A DNA stretch of 64,000 bases. Origin: Leptospira noumeaensis. Its GTDB lineage: Bacteria > Spirochaetota > Leptospiria > Leptospirales > Leptospiraceae. The number at the start of each line of letters is the position of its first letter. Positions within the stretch are counted from its first letter, which is position 1. The notes under the pieces are model-generated. The model made no database searches. It was not told the origin of the DNA and saw only the letters and a program-made list of their open reading frames with translations. Position numbers and translations under genes: made by a program. The stretch covers positions 682,001 to 746,000 of the forward strand of contig NZ_RQFK01000026.1 in the NCBI RefSeq assembly GCF_004770765.1. Direction: 5' to 3'. Shown here in pieces: positions 19,457 through 28,256 of this stretch.

Positions 19457-21649
19457 TTACTTCTTTTTGGTTTGGGGCTCATCTTTTTTGAAATCTTTTA
19501 ATTTCAAAAAAACTTTGATCTCCTCAAAGTCGATTCGATCAAGGCTTACAGAAACTGGATCACCGATAAAAAATATTTTTGAATATTTTTTCGAATAAAA
19601 TGAGAAATCATTTTTAATCGTAACTTCAAATTCATCGGTAAACTCTGATTTATCGAGAACACCTTCCAAATTAGATATATCTAATTCCACAAAAATTTGA
19701 GAAGGTCGGATCCCCACAATAAATCCTTTGAACTCTTGGATTCCCGTTGATTCCAGATAACGAAATGATTTGATTTTGACAATGTCTCGTTCCGCATCTG
19801 CGGCTCTTCTTTCTTCTTCTGAACAATGAAGCCCCATCACAGCAATTTCATTTTCAGAGTATGCTCTTTCTGTTTCTAAAAGGGTTGCCTGTAATACTCT
19901 ATGAACTATTAAATCAGGATACCTTCGGATGGGTGAGGTGAAATGACAGTAGTCCTTGAACCCAAGACCCCAGTGCCCGAGAGGATCAGATCCGTAATAC
20001 GCCTGCATAAAACTTCGCAACAGTAAATAATTGAAAATTTTTCCAACGGAACCATCTTCAATTTCTTTCACTGCTTTCATGATCTCTGTATAACTTGTAT
20101 CTTTGATTTGGATGTTATAACCGTTCAATTGGAGGAAATGATTGAGTGTCTCTAACTTTTCTTCATCCATAGCTTCGTGGATTCGATGTAATGACGGAGC
20201 TTTTCTTTTTCTTAAAAATTCATCTACTTTCAAGTTAGCAGACAACATCAACTCTTCAATCAGTATATGACTTGTTAGGCGTTCACGATTGACTATTCCC
20301 ACAGGTTCTTTTCTTTCGTTCCAAGTGATTGTGGTTTCTCGTAAATTTAAATCGATTCGGCCTGCTTCCATTCTACGTTTGCGAAGGGCTTCCGTGAATT
20401 GGGAAACCTGATACATCCAATTTTTGGGATCTTTGGCTTTGATTTCCTCTTCGGCCATTTCATAAGTGTATCTTGTATTCACTTTGATGACGGACTTATA
20501 AAACTTGGCATTGTAAATTTCACCTGTTTTACTTGCTTCCATCTCTACGGTAAAGGCGAGGCGATTGGTATTTGCCACCAAACTACAAAGGTCTTCTGAT
20601 AAAATTGGTGGCAACATAGGAACCACACGGTTGGCTAAATAAACCGAAGTAGCTCTTTCATAGGCCTCTTTGTCGAGAGGAGAATCTTTTTCTACATAAT
20701 AAGAAACATCTGCAATATGAATCCATACGCGAAGTCTATTCCCTTCGTCGACAAAACTAATGGCGTCATCAAAATCTTTTGCAGTAATGCCATCGATTGT
20801 AACTGCATATAAATCTCGTAGATCAGTTCTTGTATTCCAATCCGTAACTGTTTTTTCTGAAACTTCTTCTGGAAAGTCCAAAGGGATAAAATCAGGATGC
20901 ACCGGATCATAATTGTACTTCATTAGAATCCGTTGTAAGTCGCTGTCTTCTTTAGTATCCGATTCAAATCGAATAAAACTCACATCATAAAGATTGTCTT
21001 GTGGAAGTGTGCCTTCTTTAAATTTTACAATCAGTGTGTCGTTTACTTGAATCGAATCAAATGTGTCTTTGAGAATGGACTTAACATGAAGTACACCTTC
21101 TTTACCTTCACCAAGCATATCGAGAAAATTTCCAAAAACAAATTTATTGGTTTTTTCTCTAACTCGCATTCGGTAAAGAACACGGCCACGTTTGACAATA
21201 TTAGTCACTTCTGCTTCGAGCCTGTCTCTTTTGCCAACACCCAAAGGGATGACTTCTACTTTATCTCCGGTGATGGCTGAATTGGTCATTGGCCCCGGAA
21301 CAAAAATTTCGTTTTTGGAAGGGAGAGAGATAAAACCATCACCCCTACGGGAAATGGAGATTCTGCCTGTTAGGCGAAAGGGATTTGCTACTGTTAAGTA
21401 TTTTTTGTTAGGAATTAGTAATCCTTCGGCTTCTAACAAGTTGAGAAGTTGGTCGATAAGAAATTCGATTTCTTTTCTAGGTACTTTTTCTTTTCGTTTG
21501 AAGGATTTTACTTTCTTCGTTTTTGGGTCGGGTCGTTTGAATTCACTTGATTCGGTAAATTTTTTTTTGATCTCTTGTCTTGTGATGTCCTTTCCGGATT
21601 TTTGATCCAGAAATTCTATGATTTTTCTTTGTATTTTATAGGTATCCAT
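19457..21649 (-). CDS. rnr: Ribonuclease R (RNB-domain exoribonuclease)
   Basis: RNase R degrades structured RNA 3' to 5'. The 730-residue protein has the expected order: an N-terminal helix-turn-helix-like segment, two cold-shock-type domains (GRISISRRGDGFISLP), the RNB catalytic domain with TIDGITAKDFDDAISF carrying the metal-binding aspartates, HSRRIHEAMDEE-like and HFTSPIRRYPDLIVHR motifs, and a C-terminal S1 domain. A Lys-rich tail (KDEPQTKKK) is usual for RNase R. It is the last gene of the operon hslO-tsaE-tsaB-rnr, 4 bp after tsaB. Confidence 0.94.
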   Translation of the reverse strand: MDTYKIQRKIIEFLDQKSGKDITRQEIKKKFTESSEFKRPDPKTKKVKSFKRKEKVPRKEIEFLIDQLLNLLEAEGLLIPNKKYLTVANPFRLTGRISISRRGDGFISLPSKNEIFVPGPMTNSAITGDKVEVIPLGVGKRDRLEAEVTNIVKRGRVLYRMRVREKTNKFVFGNFLDMLGEGKEGVLHVKSILKDTFDSIQVNDTLIVKFKEGTLPQDNLYDVSFIRFESDTKEDSDLQRILMKYNYDPVHPDFIPLDFPEEVSEKTVTDWNTRTDLRDLYAVTIDGITAKDFDDAISFVDEGNRLRVWIHIADVSYYVEKDSPLDKEAYERATSVYLANRVVPMLPPILSEDLCSLVANTNRLAFTVEMEASKTGEIYNAKFYKSVIKVNTRYTYEMAEEEIKAKDPKNWMYQVSQFTEALRKRRMEAGRIDLNLRETTITWNERKEPVGIVNRERLTSHILIEELMLSANLKVDEFLRKRKAPSLHRIHEAMDEEKLETLNHFLQLNGYNIQIKDTSYTEIMKAVKEIEDGSVGKIFNYLLLRSFMQAYYGSDPLGHWGLGFKDYCHFTSPIRRYPDLIVHRVLQATLLETERAYSENEIAVMGLHCSEEERRAADAERDIVKIKSFRYLESTGIQEFKGFIVGIRPSQIFVELDISNLEGVLDKSEFTDEFEVTIKNDFSFYSKKYSKIFFIGDPVSVSLDRIDFEEIKVFLKLKDFKKDEPQTKKK

Positions 21650-21653
21650 AAAT

Positions 21654-22325
21654 TCATTTGTGATCTACGTAGGTCCCGCGGATGTAGTTGGGCAGGAGAG
21701 ATAAATAGTCGTTTTTATTAGTTTCTGATTTGAAATACTGGTTCAAACTATACTGTAGTATAGACGAAAGATTTAGGTTTGTCGCTTCAATTTTTATCGC
21801 AGTATTAGGGTAAAACTTAGGCAAATTTCCAGTATAGTACCAATTGTTAGGTGTCCATTCATTAGTTTTCAGTTTCGATTCAATGGATTCTGGTTTCATA
21901 TCGAAGGATTCGGAAAAACCACTTTTAGATGCAAATTTTGTGTAGTATTTTCCTTGTTTGCCATCCAAACAAAGTAGGGAAGTTTCGCCATCAACTCTGT
22001 TTCCACCAATTCCAACCAAATATGCTTCTAAACTATCGACTCCAAAGACTGGAATTTTCCACAGTTGGGCAAGATCTCTAGCTGTAGTCACTGTTATGCG
22101 AATGCCTGTAAAAGAACCCGGACCGTTTGGAGTAATGATAAGATCTGGTTTTTGGATTTTAGCTTTTTCTAAGCCCAACCGAATGTATTCTACCAACTTA
22201 TAAGAAGATTCTTTTGGTGTGGTTTCTGTTTGTTCGGAAAGAATTTCCAAATGCGTATTTTCCTTATATTCAGCAACAAGGACTTGGATCCAATCTTGGG
22301 TTGTGTCGAAATACAAAACCTTCAT
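21654..22325 (-). CDS. tsaB: tRNA threonylcarbamoyladenosine biosynthesis protein TsaB
   Basis: TsaB is the partner of TsaD in the complex that transfers the threonylcarbamoyl group to A37 of tRNAs. The 223-residue protein begins with the ASKHA-fold strand VLYFDTTQDW and has PNGPGSFTGIRI, the TsaB signature, followed by the LAQLWKIPVFGVDSLEA helix. It overlaps tsaE by 4 nt (ATGA) and precedes rnr by 4 bp, so all are likely one transcript. Confidence 0.92.
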   Translation of the reverse strand: MKVLYFDTTQDWIQVLVAEYKENTHLEILSEQTETTPKESSYKLVEYIRLGLEKAKIQKPDLIITPNGPGSFTGIRITVTTARDLAQLWKIPVFGVDSLEAYLVGIGGNRVDGETSLLCLDGKQGKYYTKFASKSGFSESFDMKPESIESKLKTNEWTPNNWYYTGNLPKFYPNTAIKIEATNLNLSSILQYSLNQYFKSETNKNDYLSLLPNYIRGTYVDHK

Positions 22326-22780
22326 CGAACTTCCTCATCTGACCATTCCAAAGTATAGGAACGAACCTCTTGTGAATCCGAATCAATCGACAAGTGGATT
22401 CGACTTTTTTTTGGTAAATATGGTTCCGCAATTTGCCACCATTCAATCGCAGAAACTGATTCTTTTCCCCAAATTTCTTCGAATCCAAGTTCATCCAGTT
22501 CTTCGGAAGATTTTAGTCGGTACAAATCAAAATGGTATAAACGAAAGTTAGGCGAATCGTAAATATTATATAAAGAAAAAGTAGGAGAATTGATGGAACT
22601 TTCGGTTCCGAATCGGCTATACCATTCTCGAACGAAAGTAGTTTTACCGGCTCCCATCTCGCCAGAAATCAGAATGGTGGGGAATCTATTTTTCTCTAAG
22701 AATTGTTTTACCAATTGGTCCAAACTTAAAAACACTGGGTTCAGTTCTGATTCTCTAAGAGAAAGAAAACTGGCTTTCAT
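22322..22780 (-). CDS. tsaE: tRNA threonylcarbamoyladenosine biosynthesis ATPase TsaE
   Basis: TsaE is the small P-loop ATPase that resets the TsaBD complex. The 152-residue protein has Walker A GEMGAGKT near residues 40-47 and the family block SPTFSLYNIY, followed by LYHFDLYRL and a late SAIEWWQ segment matching the usual E-W-x. It overlaps both neighbours by 4 nt, the strongest sign of translational coupling in this operon. Confidence 0.94.
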   Translation of the reverse strand: MKASFLSLRESELNPVFLSLDQLVKQFLEKNRFPTILISGEMGAGKTTFVREWYSRFGTESSINSPTFSLYNIYDSPNFRLYHFDLYRLKSSEELDELGFEEIWGKESVSAIEWWQIAEPYLPKKSRIHLSIDSDSQEVRSYTLEWSDEEVR

Positions 22781-23631
22781 TGATTGAAGAATTTCTCCAC
22801 ATCAAAAGAATCAAATTGGTAAGCTGTTCTACAAAACTCACAAGTGATTTCTATTTTTCCCATTTCATCGATGATGGAATCGGCTTCTTGTTTGCCAAGG
22901 GAAGCAATGATATCGGCCACTTTATGTCGGGAACAATCACATAAAAATTCTGGAGTTTCTTTGCTTAAAACTTCCAATTCAGATCCGATTTCTGTTTGGA
23001 GAGAAGTAAGCATCTCATCGATACTGAGTGCCCAAAATGCTTCTTTTCTCACAAGTGGTTGGATTTTAGAAATGAGAAACTTAAAACTTTCTTCGGGTGC
23101 ATCGGGCAAGGCTTCAAAGAACAAACCTTTTGCGGAAAAATCATTTCCTGGAAAATCAAAAGGATACACTTCCATTCCTACAATGGCTTTGATTTGTTCT
23201 GATTCGGTTAGGTATTTGATAAAATTAACTTCGAAGGTATCTTCCACAAGGTTTGTGTAAGATTGGTAAGTGTCTGAATCAAAGTCCCAACGAATCACTT
23301 TCATGATTCCTTGGCCTAAAATAAATTCATTTCGAATGTCACCTTCTTCATGACTTGCGGAATAGGCCACAGACTTCATCTTTCCATACCGATCACTATA
23401 GGCTAAAGCCTGTTTGTTGGAATCGTCTTTCCATTGGATGCTTACTTTTTGTTGGTTTTTTGTCATCTCTGCGAGAAAGAGAGAGCCCATCATGGTTTTG
23501 GATAGGAATACGGACATTTCTTTGTTTAGAGAATGCAGAAACATGGGTTCTTTGGCTGTTTCTGTCAAATCGACTAAAGTAAATCGATAGTGGTGGGTGT
23601 TGGATATACCTAAAATAACTTGGTCAGACAT
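22777..23631 (-). CDS. hslO: Redox-regulated chaperone Hsp33
   Basis: Hsp33 is a holdase chaperone activated by oxidation of a zinc-bound four-cysteine switch. The 284-residue protein ends with the expected pairs: CDC (FLCDCSRHKV) and CEFC (EITCEFCRTAY). A start at ATG 23631 gives MSDQVILGI, the usual family N-terminus; a GTG at 23673 would add 14 residues and has no better ribosome site. It is the first gene of the operon and is divergent from the GH42 gene across a 76-bp gap. Linking Hsp33 to tRNA-modification genes suggests shared control under stress, which is inference. Confidence 0.92.
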   Translation of the reverse strand: MSDQVILGISNTHHYRFTLVDLTETAKEPMFLHSLNKEMSVFLSKTMMGSLFLAEMTKNQQKVSIQWKDDSNKQALAYSDRYGKMKSVAYSASHEEGDIRNEFILGQGIMKVIRWDFDSDTYQSYTNLVEDTFEVNFIKYLTESEQIKAIVGMEVYPFDFPGNDFSAKGLFFEALPDAPEESFKFLISKIQPLVRKEAFWALSIDEMLTSLQTEIGSELEVLSKETPEFLCDCSRHKVADIIASLGKQEADSIIDEMGKIEITCEFCRTAYQFDSFDVEKFFNQ

Positions 23632-23707
23632 TATTTGATTGAAAGGGGTGTTTTCTGATTCAGTCTGTGTCACAAGATAGATTCTGCAATCTGAAAAAAG
23701 GAAAAAT

Positions 23708-25690
23708 ATGATCTTTGGCGCCTGTTATTATCCCGAACAATGGAACCCTAAGGATTGGGATGAAGACCTTAAAATAATGAAAGAGATGGGTCTTTCGTCT
23801 GTAAGGCTCGCCGAGTTTGCATGGGGACTTATGGAACCCAAGGAAGGAAAGTTCGACTTTTCTTTGTTTGATGCTGTTTTAAAAAAAGTCCAAGATCATG
23901 GAATGACTGCGATTCTCGGAACACCGACGGCAACCTTTCCACCCTGGTTGTACAAAAAATTTCCTGAAATCGTTCAGGTTTCCAAAGAGGGGATTGTTCG
24001 AGGGATTGGAACGAGACGCCAGGCCTGTTTTTCCTCGCCTGCTTACAAAAAAGCTACGGAACGGATTGTGACTGCAATGGCCAAACATTTTGGCAATCAT
24101 CCGGCAGTAGCAGGCTGGCAAATTGACAATGAACCAGGACACGAAGGTTCCGATGTTGATTATTCTCCATTAGCTCTTAAAAACTTTCGCACATGGCTTA
24201 AGACAAAATACAAAACTCTCGATTCGCTTAACAAACGTTGGGGGAATGTTTTTTGGGGAGTCATCTATTCAGACTGGAATGAAATTCCGTTACCAGCAGC
24301 CCACGTCGCTAGTAATTTCAATCCTGCCATGATTCAAGACTATTACAGATTCCAATCGGATGAACTGGTATCCTACATTCATTTCCAAGCAGAGATATTA
24401 CGCAAATATAGCAAAGGAAAACCACTCACAACGAATCTTTATCCTTCTCCTTTTTTACCAATCACAGATATGGCAGATATGTTTTCCAAATTGGACTATG
24501 TGTCTTGGGATAACTATCCTGTTTGGGGGAACCAACAAGAGCCATACCCACATCCTCTTGTTACAGCCACACAACAATATTCTAGAGGTTTAAAGAACAA
24601 ACCATACACTGTGATGGAACAATTTTCGGGTGTCCAAGGTCACGATACTTTGGGTTACCTTCCACCGCCGGGCCAAATTGGCCTTTGGCTCACACAAGCC
24701 ATTGTGAATGGAGCGAACCAAATTTATTTCTTTCGATACCGGACGGCAAGATTTGGCCAAGAACAACTTTGTTATGGAATTCTAGACCATGGAAAAAGAA
24801 AAACTGCCAAGTACTTTGAATTAAAAAATACAATCGAAGACATTCGTGAATTTGCTATCGACATTGCTGATTCGCCTTACAACGCAGAGGTGGCAATTTT
24901 ACATGATATTGAAAATTCCCGTAATTACAAACACCAACCTCTTAGTGATGGTTTAAAATTTGCTCCGGTTCCTTTTGCTCAAGTTGGCTACGATATTGAA
25001 CTCGCTACTTGGTTTGCAGGAACCAATGTTTTGAATGTAAACTCCCATTCCTTACCCATTAGTGCAGAGAACGACTGGTCAAAATACAAAGTATTAACAC
25101 TCCCTCTCTATACAATGTTTGATCCAGCAGTTGTGGAAAAATTAAAAACCTATGTAGCGAATGGGGGAACTTTGGTTCTTGGTTACCGCGCGGGAATCAA
25201 AGACAAGGACCACTGGATGGTTGAAGAACCTGTTCCTGGTGTATTCGGTGAAATGACTGGGGTGGAAGTATTTCAGTTTGAAGCGCCAGCTACTGATAAG
25301 GTCCGAATTCGTATGGGAATATTACCTCTAAAAGGTGCTAAGTTTTGTGAAATTCTGGAACCAAAAACGGCGAAGGTTGTCGCCAGATATAACGATTCTA
25401 AAAAGTTTTATTCCGGCAAACCAGCCATCACAGTGAATTCATATGGAAAAGGCAAAGTTTATTATGTGGGAACTTCCTTAACTCCTGAAAGTTTCATTCT
25501 ATTATACCGAAAGATTCTAAAAGGGGCAGGAGTTCCTTTTGGTTTTCTTGGGGCAACGATTGAACGCCATTATCGTGAAGGAAAAAAATACAATTACCAA
25601 ATCACGATGAATCATTCGTCGAAGTATAGATTGGCTGGCCTTTCGATTTTAAAACCCTTTGGTTATAAGATCAAAAGGATTCCAAAATAG
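23708..25690 (+). CDS. Family 42 glycoside hydrolase (beta-galactosidase-like)
   Basis: The 660-residue protein matches GH42: a TIM barrel starting FGACYYPEQWNPKDWDEDL, the acid/base Glu142 in GWQIDNEPG, the nucleophile candidate Glu304 in TVMEQFSG, then a trimerisation domain (residues about 390-600) and a C-terminal beta domain. Family members remove beta-galactosyl residues. No signal peptide is present, so it acts in the cytoplasm. No sugar transporter or other glycosidase is beside it, which is odd for a genus that lives on fatty acids. The ATG follows a purine-rich AAAAAGG. Confidence 0.93.
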   Translation: MIFGACYYPEQWNPKDWDEDLKIMKEMGLSSVRLAEFAWGLMEPKEGKFDFSLFDAVLKKVQDHGMTAILGTPTATFPPWLYKKFPEIVQVSKEGIVRGIGTRRQACFSSPAYKKATERIVTAMAKHFGNHPAVAGWQIDNEPGHEGSDVDYSPLALKNFRTWLKTKYKTLDSLNKRWGNVFWGVIYSDWNEIPLPAAHVASNFNPAMIQDYYRFQSDELVSYIHFQAEILRKYSKGKPLTTNLYPSPFLPITDMADMFSKLDYVSWDNYPVWGNQQEPYPHPLVTATQQYSRGLKNKPYTVMEQFSGVQGHDTLGYLPPPGQIGLWLTQAIVNGANQIYFFRYRTARFGQEQLCYGILDHGKRKTAKYFELKNTIEDIREFAIDIADSPYNAEVAILHDIENSRNYKHQPLSDGLKFAPVPFAQVGYDIELATWFAGTNVLNVNSHSLPISAENDWSKYKVLTLPLYTMFDPAVVEKLKTYVANGGTLVLGYRAGIKDKDHWMVEEPVPGVFGEMTGVEVFQFEAPATDKVRIRMGILPLKGAKFCEILEPKTAKVVARYNDSKKFYSGKPAITVNSYGKGKVYYVGTSLTPESFILLYRKILKGAGVPFGFLGATIERHYREGKKYNYQITMNHSSKYRLAGLSILKPFGYKIKRIPK

Positions 25691-25715
25691 AAATTTGTTA
25701 TTTGAAAAATAAAAA

Positions 25716-26606
25716 ATGAAAGTACAAGATTATCAATCCATCAACCGGATCCTGAATGAAACATCCGCAAAAAACAAACCCGGTGAAATTTTTGTAGATA
25801 ACCTACATTCTCCATACATTCAGTTTGCAGAAAAGTTTTTGATTCCAGGAACATCTAGCACACAACCAGAGTTTGGTGATATTAAAAATTTTGTGCACAC
25901 AGTTCTGAAATACATTCCCGAGGCGATTGAAGGAACTTGTTTATTACCAGAGCCAAGACCCAAACGAGAAACAGGCAAATTGTTTTTTGTTCGTCCCATG
26001 ATCTTCGGGTCGTCCCGGTTTTTGTATGTTTTTTCGGTAGATATGTTGTATTTGGGTGGTGCCAGTTCCGCAGAAATTAAAAAACCCGGCTCACAAAATA
26101 TGACACCTTCCATTCTTACGGACAGGTTGTACTTCCAAGTAAAAATCATTCACCTTCATTCCACAAAAGAAGAGGGTGAAAACGTTACCGACTTTCAAGC
26201 GAAACGTTTCGAGGGTGGGATTTTCCGAGTGGAATCAGAAAAAGATGATAACAAACCCATCCGTAGATTTTCAGAAATTTTTGATGAAATTGATTTTTCA
26301 GACACAGAATCAACCATTCGTGAAGAACTTGGTATCACACCTGAAGTTTGGAAATTGGGAAGGATTTATAGTCCTATTGGAATTGATTATTTGTCTTTAT
26401 CTTTACGTTTTTTAACTCCTAGTCTTCCGCAAACCATCCAGCAGTTTCGAAATTTTTATCCCGTTCTGACGGAAACAGAAGCGGGAATTCCAGAAGAAAC
26501 TCTAGAAAAATACCATAAATATCTTTCTTCTTTTGAAGTAGAGAGGACTCAGTCGAAGTCCGGTAATATTTTATGGAAAGTCATTCAGAAATCATCCGAT
26601 AATTAA
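25716..26606 (+). CDS. Conserved-looking cytoplasmic protein, unknown function
   Basis: The 296-residue protein has no signal peptide or transmembrane segment. It is a soluble, mixed alpha/beta sequence, with an aromatic central part (RPMIFGSSRFLYVFSVDMLYLGG) and a region VKIIHLHSTKEEG. I recognise no catalytic motif. It follows the GH42 gene by 25 bp and precedes an inositol-phosphatase-family gene by 12 bp, so the three are probably one transcript. The ribosome site is weak. Function cannot be assigned. The intact frame and codon texture support a real gene. Confidence 0.75.
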   Translation: MKVQDYQSINRILNETSAKNKPGEIFVDNLHSPYIQFAEKFLIPGTSSTQPEFGDIKNFVHTVLKYIPEAIEGTCLLPEPRPKRETGKLFFVRPMIFGSSRFLYVFSVDMLYLGGASSAEIKKPGSQNMTPSILTDRLYFQVKIIHLHSTKEEGENVTDFQAKRFEGGIFRVESEKDDNKPIRRFSEIFDEIDFSDTESTIREELGITPEVWKLGRIYSPIGIDYLSLSLRFLTPSLPQTIQQFRNFYPVLTETEAGIPEETLEKYHKYLSSFEVERTQSKSGNILWKVIQKSSDN

Positions 26607-26618
26607 AGAGCAGGTAGT

Positions 26619-27461
26619 ATGGGCATATCGTCACCAACCATTAGTTTTCCCATTGATGAAACCATCAAACGGATCGAATACGTAAAAGCAAATGCCATGG
26701 GTATCATCCATGAAGCAAAAAAAATCCAAAGAGAAGTATCTTCGATTCGTTCGGAAACTGATGCGGATGAAAAAGAAAGAATTGATGCCGCCGACGGTAA
26801 GTTAGGTGATATATTGATTCGTTTTTTACAAAAATCTTTTCCTAAAGATGGAATCATTTGTGAAGACAAACCAACCATTGATGGTGGGGATTTTAAATGG
26901 GTTTTAGATCCAGTGGATGGTTCCATGAATTTTGTTCGTGGCCTTCCTTTATATGCAATCTCTTTTGGATTGGAACATAGAGAAACACCAGTGGGTGGAG
27001 TGGTAATCGTTCCTCCGCAAGAATCCGTTTATTCCGCTGTGATGGGCGAGGGTGCTTATAAAAATGGAGAACAAATTCGTACGTCGCGAATTTCAGAACT
27101 CAATCGTGCTATTTTTTCTCCCAATTTACCTACAAAACGAGCTCATATGATCCAAGAGATCATGGCTGACCTTTCTGGATTTTTAACCTATGCTCGTTCG
27201 TTCCGTAGGACTGGTTCCTTTGTTTTGGATGCTTGTTTTATTGCTGAGGGTGTGATGGATGCCATTTGGGAAAAAACAGTCAAACATTGGGACGTTTCGG
27301 CCATTTCTGTGATTTTAGCAGAAGCAGGTGGGAAATTGACTGACTTAAATGGAGTCCATTACTATACCGGACTTCCGGAGTTAGTGGCTTCTAATGGAGT
27401 TTTACATTCGGAAATTTTAAATTTATTGAAGACAGTTCGTTCTACAGTCAGTCGAAATTAA
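26619..27461 (+). CDS. Inositol monophosphatase-family phosphatase
   Basis: The 280-residue protein has the lithium-sensitive phosphatase motifs: GDILIRF with the first Glu region (IICEDKP), the metal-binding LDPVDGSMNFVRG, and the C-terminal WDVSAISVILAEAGGKLTD. These enzymes release phosphate from inositol phosphates or related compounds such as 3'-phosphoadenosine 5'-phosphate. The exact substrate is not readable. All metal-ligand positions appear intact. It ends just before a clean terminator at 27469. Confidence 0.9.
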   Translation: MGISSPTISFPIDETIKRIEYVKANAMGIIHEAKKIQREVSSIRSETDADEKERIDAADGKLGDILIRFLQKSFPKDGIICEDKPTIDGGDFKWVLDPVDGSMNFVRGLPLYAISFGLEHRETPVGGVVIVPPQESVYSAVMGEGAYKNGEQIRTSRISELNRAIFSPNLPTKRAHMIQEIMADLSGFLTYARSFRRTGSFVLDACFIAEGVMDAIWEKTVKHWDVSAISVILAEAGGKLTDLNGVHYYTGLPELVASNGVLHSEILNLLKTVRSTVSRN

Positions 27462-27468
27462 TAGAGGG

Positions 27469-27495
27469 GAACGATTAGAATCGTTCTACTTTTTT
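27469..27495 (+). terminator. Intrinsic terminator after the inositol-phosphatase-family gene
   Basis: GAACGATT (27469-27476) pairs perfectly with AATCGTTC (27479-27486), closed by a tiny loop, and is followed by a run of six T at 27490-27495. Confidence 0.85.
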
Positions 27496-27497
27496 AG

Positions 27498-27525
27498 TTT
27501 ACGATTTGCTTTTGCGATCCATACT
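27498..27525 (+). promoter_or_regulatory. Weak candidate promoter of sodB
   Basis: TTTACG (27498-27503) and CATACT (27520-27525) are 16 bp apart, each a four-of-six match, located between the upstream terminator and the AGGAG ribosome site of sodB. Confidence 0.3.
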
Positions 27526-27568
27526 AGAGACAAAATACAATTACACTTGAATCCATCAGGAGAACACC

Positions 27569-28144
27569 ATGGAACATAAACTCCCAGAACTTCCTTATGC
27601 AAAGGATGCACTTCTTCCCCATATTTCACCTGAAACTTTAGAGTTTCATTATGGTAAACACCACCAAACTTACGTTACAAACCTCAACAACCTAATCAAA
27701 GGGACTGAGTTTGAAAATGCTACTCTTGAAGACATTGTTAAGAAGTCTTCAGGTGGAATTTTTAATAACGCAGCGCAAATTTGGAATCACACATTCTACT
27801 GGCATTCTCTTTCCCCTAAAGGTGGTGGAGCTCCTACTGGTGCTGTTGCTGATTTGATCACAAAATCCTTTGGATCTTTTGACGCGTTCAAAGAAAAGTT
27901 TTCACAATCTGCAATCACTAACTTTGGATCTGGTTGGACATGGCTTGTGAAAAAAGGTGACGGCGTAGAGATCGTAAACACGAGCAACGCTGGTAGCCCT
28001 TTGAAAGATGGCCTCCAATCTCTACTTACGATTGATGTTTGGGAACATGCTTACTATATTGATTTCCGCAATGCACGTCCAAAATACGTAGAAGCATTCT
28101 GGAATTTAGTAAACTGGGATTTCGCAAACCAAAACTTAAAATAA
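27569..28144 (+). CDS. sodB: Iron-type superoxide dismutase
   Basis: The enzyme converts superoxide to oxygen and peroxide. The 191-residue protein has the family start [26 protein letters not shown] with the first His ligand, a second ligand in WNHTFYW, and the Asp/His pair in [11 protein letters not shown]. The active-site glutamine lies in [14 protein letters not shown], the arrangement typical of the iron form. No signal peptide, so cytoplasmic. A good AGGAG ribosome site precedes the ATG. It has its own terminators on both sides and is probably a single-gene transcript. Confidence 0.95.
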   Translation: MEHKLPELPYAKDALLPHISPETLEFHYGKHHQTYVTNLNNLIKGTEFENATLEDIVKKSSGGIFNNAAQIWNHTFYWHSLSPKGGGAPTGAVADLITKSFGSFDAFKEKFSQSAITNFGSGWTWLVKKGDGVEIVNTSNAGSPLKDGLQSLLTIDVWEHAYYIDFRNARPKYVEAFWNLVNWDFANQNLK

Positions 28145-28170
28145 GAACGGATTTAAGAATCACACGTCAA

Positions 28171-28207
28171 AAGGCAGGTTCCGGAATCCGGCTCCTGCCT
28201 TTTTTAT
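28171..28207 (+). terminator. Strong intrinsic terminator after sodB
   Basis: AAGGCAGG (28171-28178) pairs with CCTGCCTT (28194-28201). After a 2-nt mismatch the inner CCGG/CCGG stem closes on AAT. A T-run follows at 28200-28205. Confidence 0.93.
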
Positions 28208-28215
28208 TTCATAAA

Positions 28216-28234
28216 AAGATTCAAAATGAATCTT
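28216..28234 (+). promoter_or_regulatory. Perfect hairpin in the trpE leader
   Basis: AAGATTCA (28216-28223) pairs with TGAATCTT (28227-28234) around an AAA loop, 22 nt before the trpE ATG. A five-codon reading frame, MNLGN, begins in it at 28226. It contains no Trp codons, so classical trp attenuation is not indicated. It could be an operator or an RNA element. Confidence 0.4.
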
Positions 28235-28256
28235 GGTAACTAATACAGAGTTTTTT

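Noticed and set aside
28226..28243. Five-codon frame MNLGN in the trpE leader as a classical trp leader peptide
   Set aside because: No Trp codons and no alternative terminator/antiterminator stems beside it.
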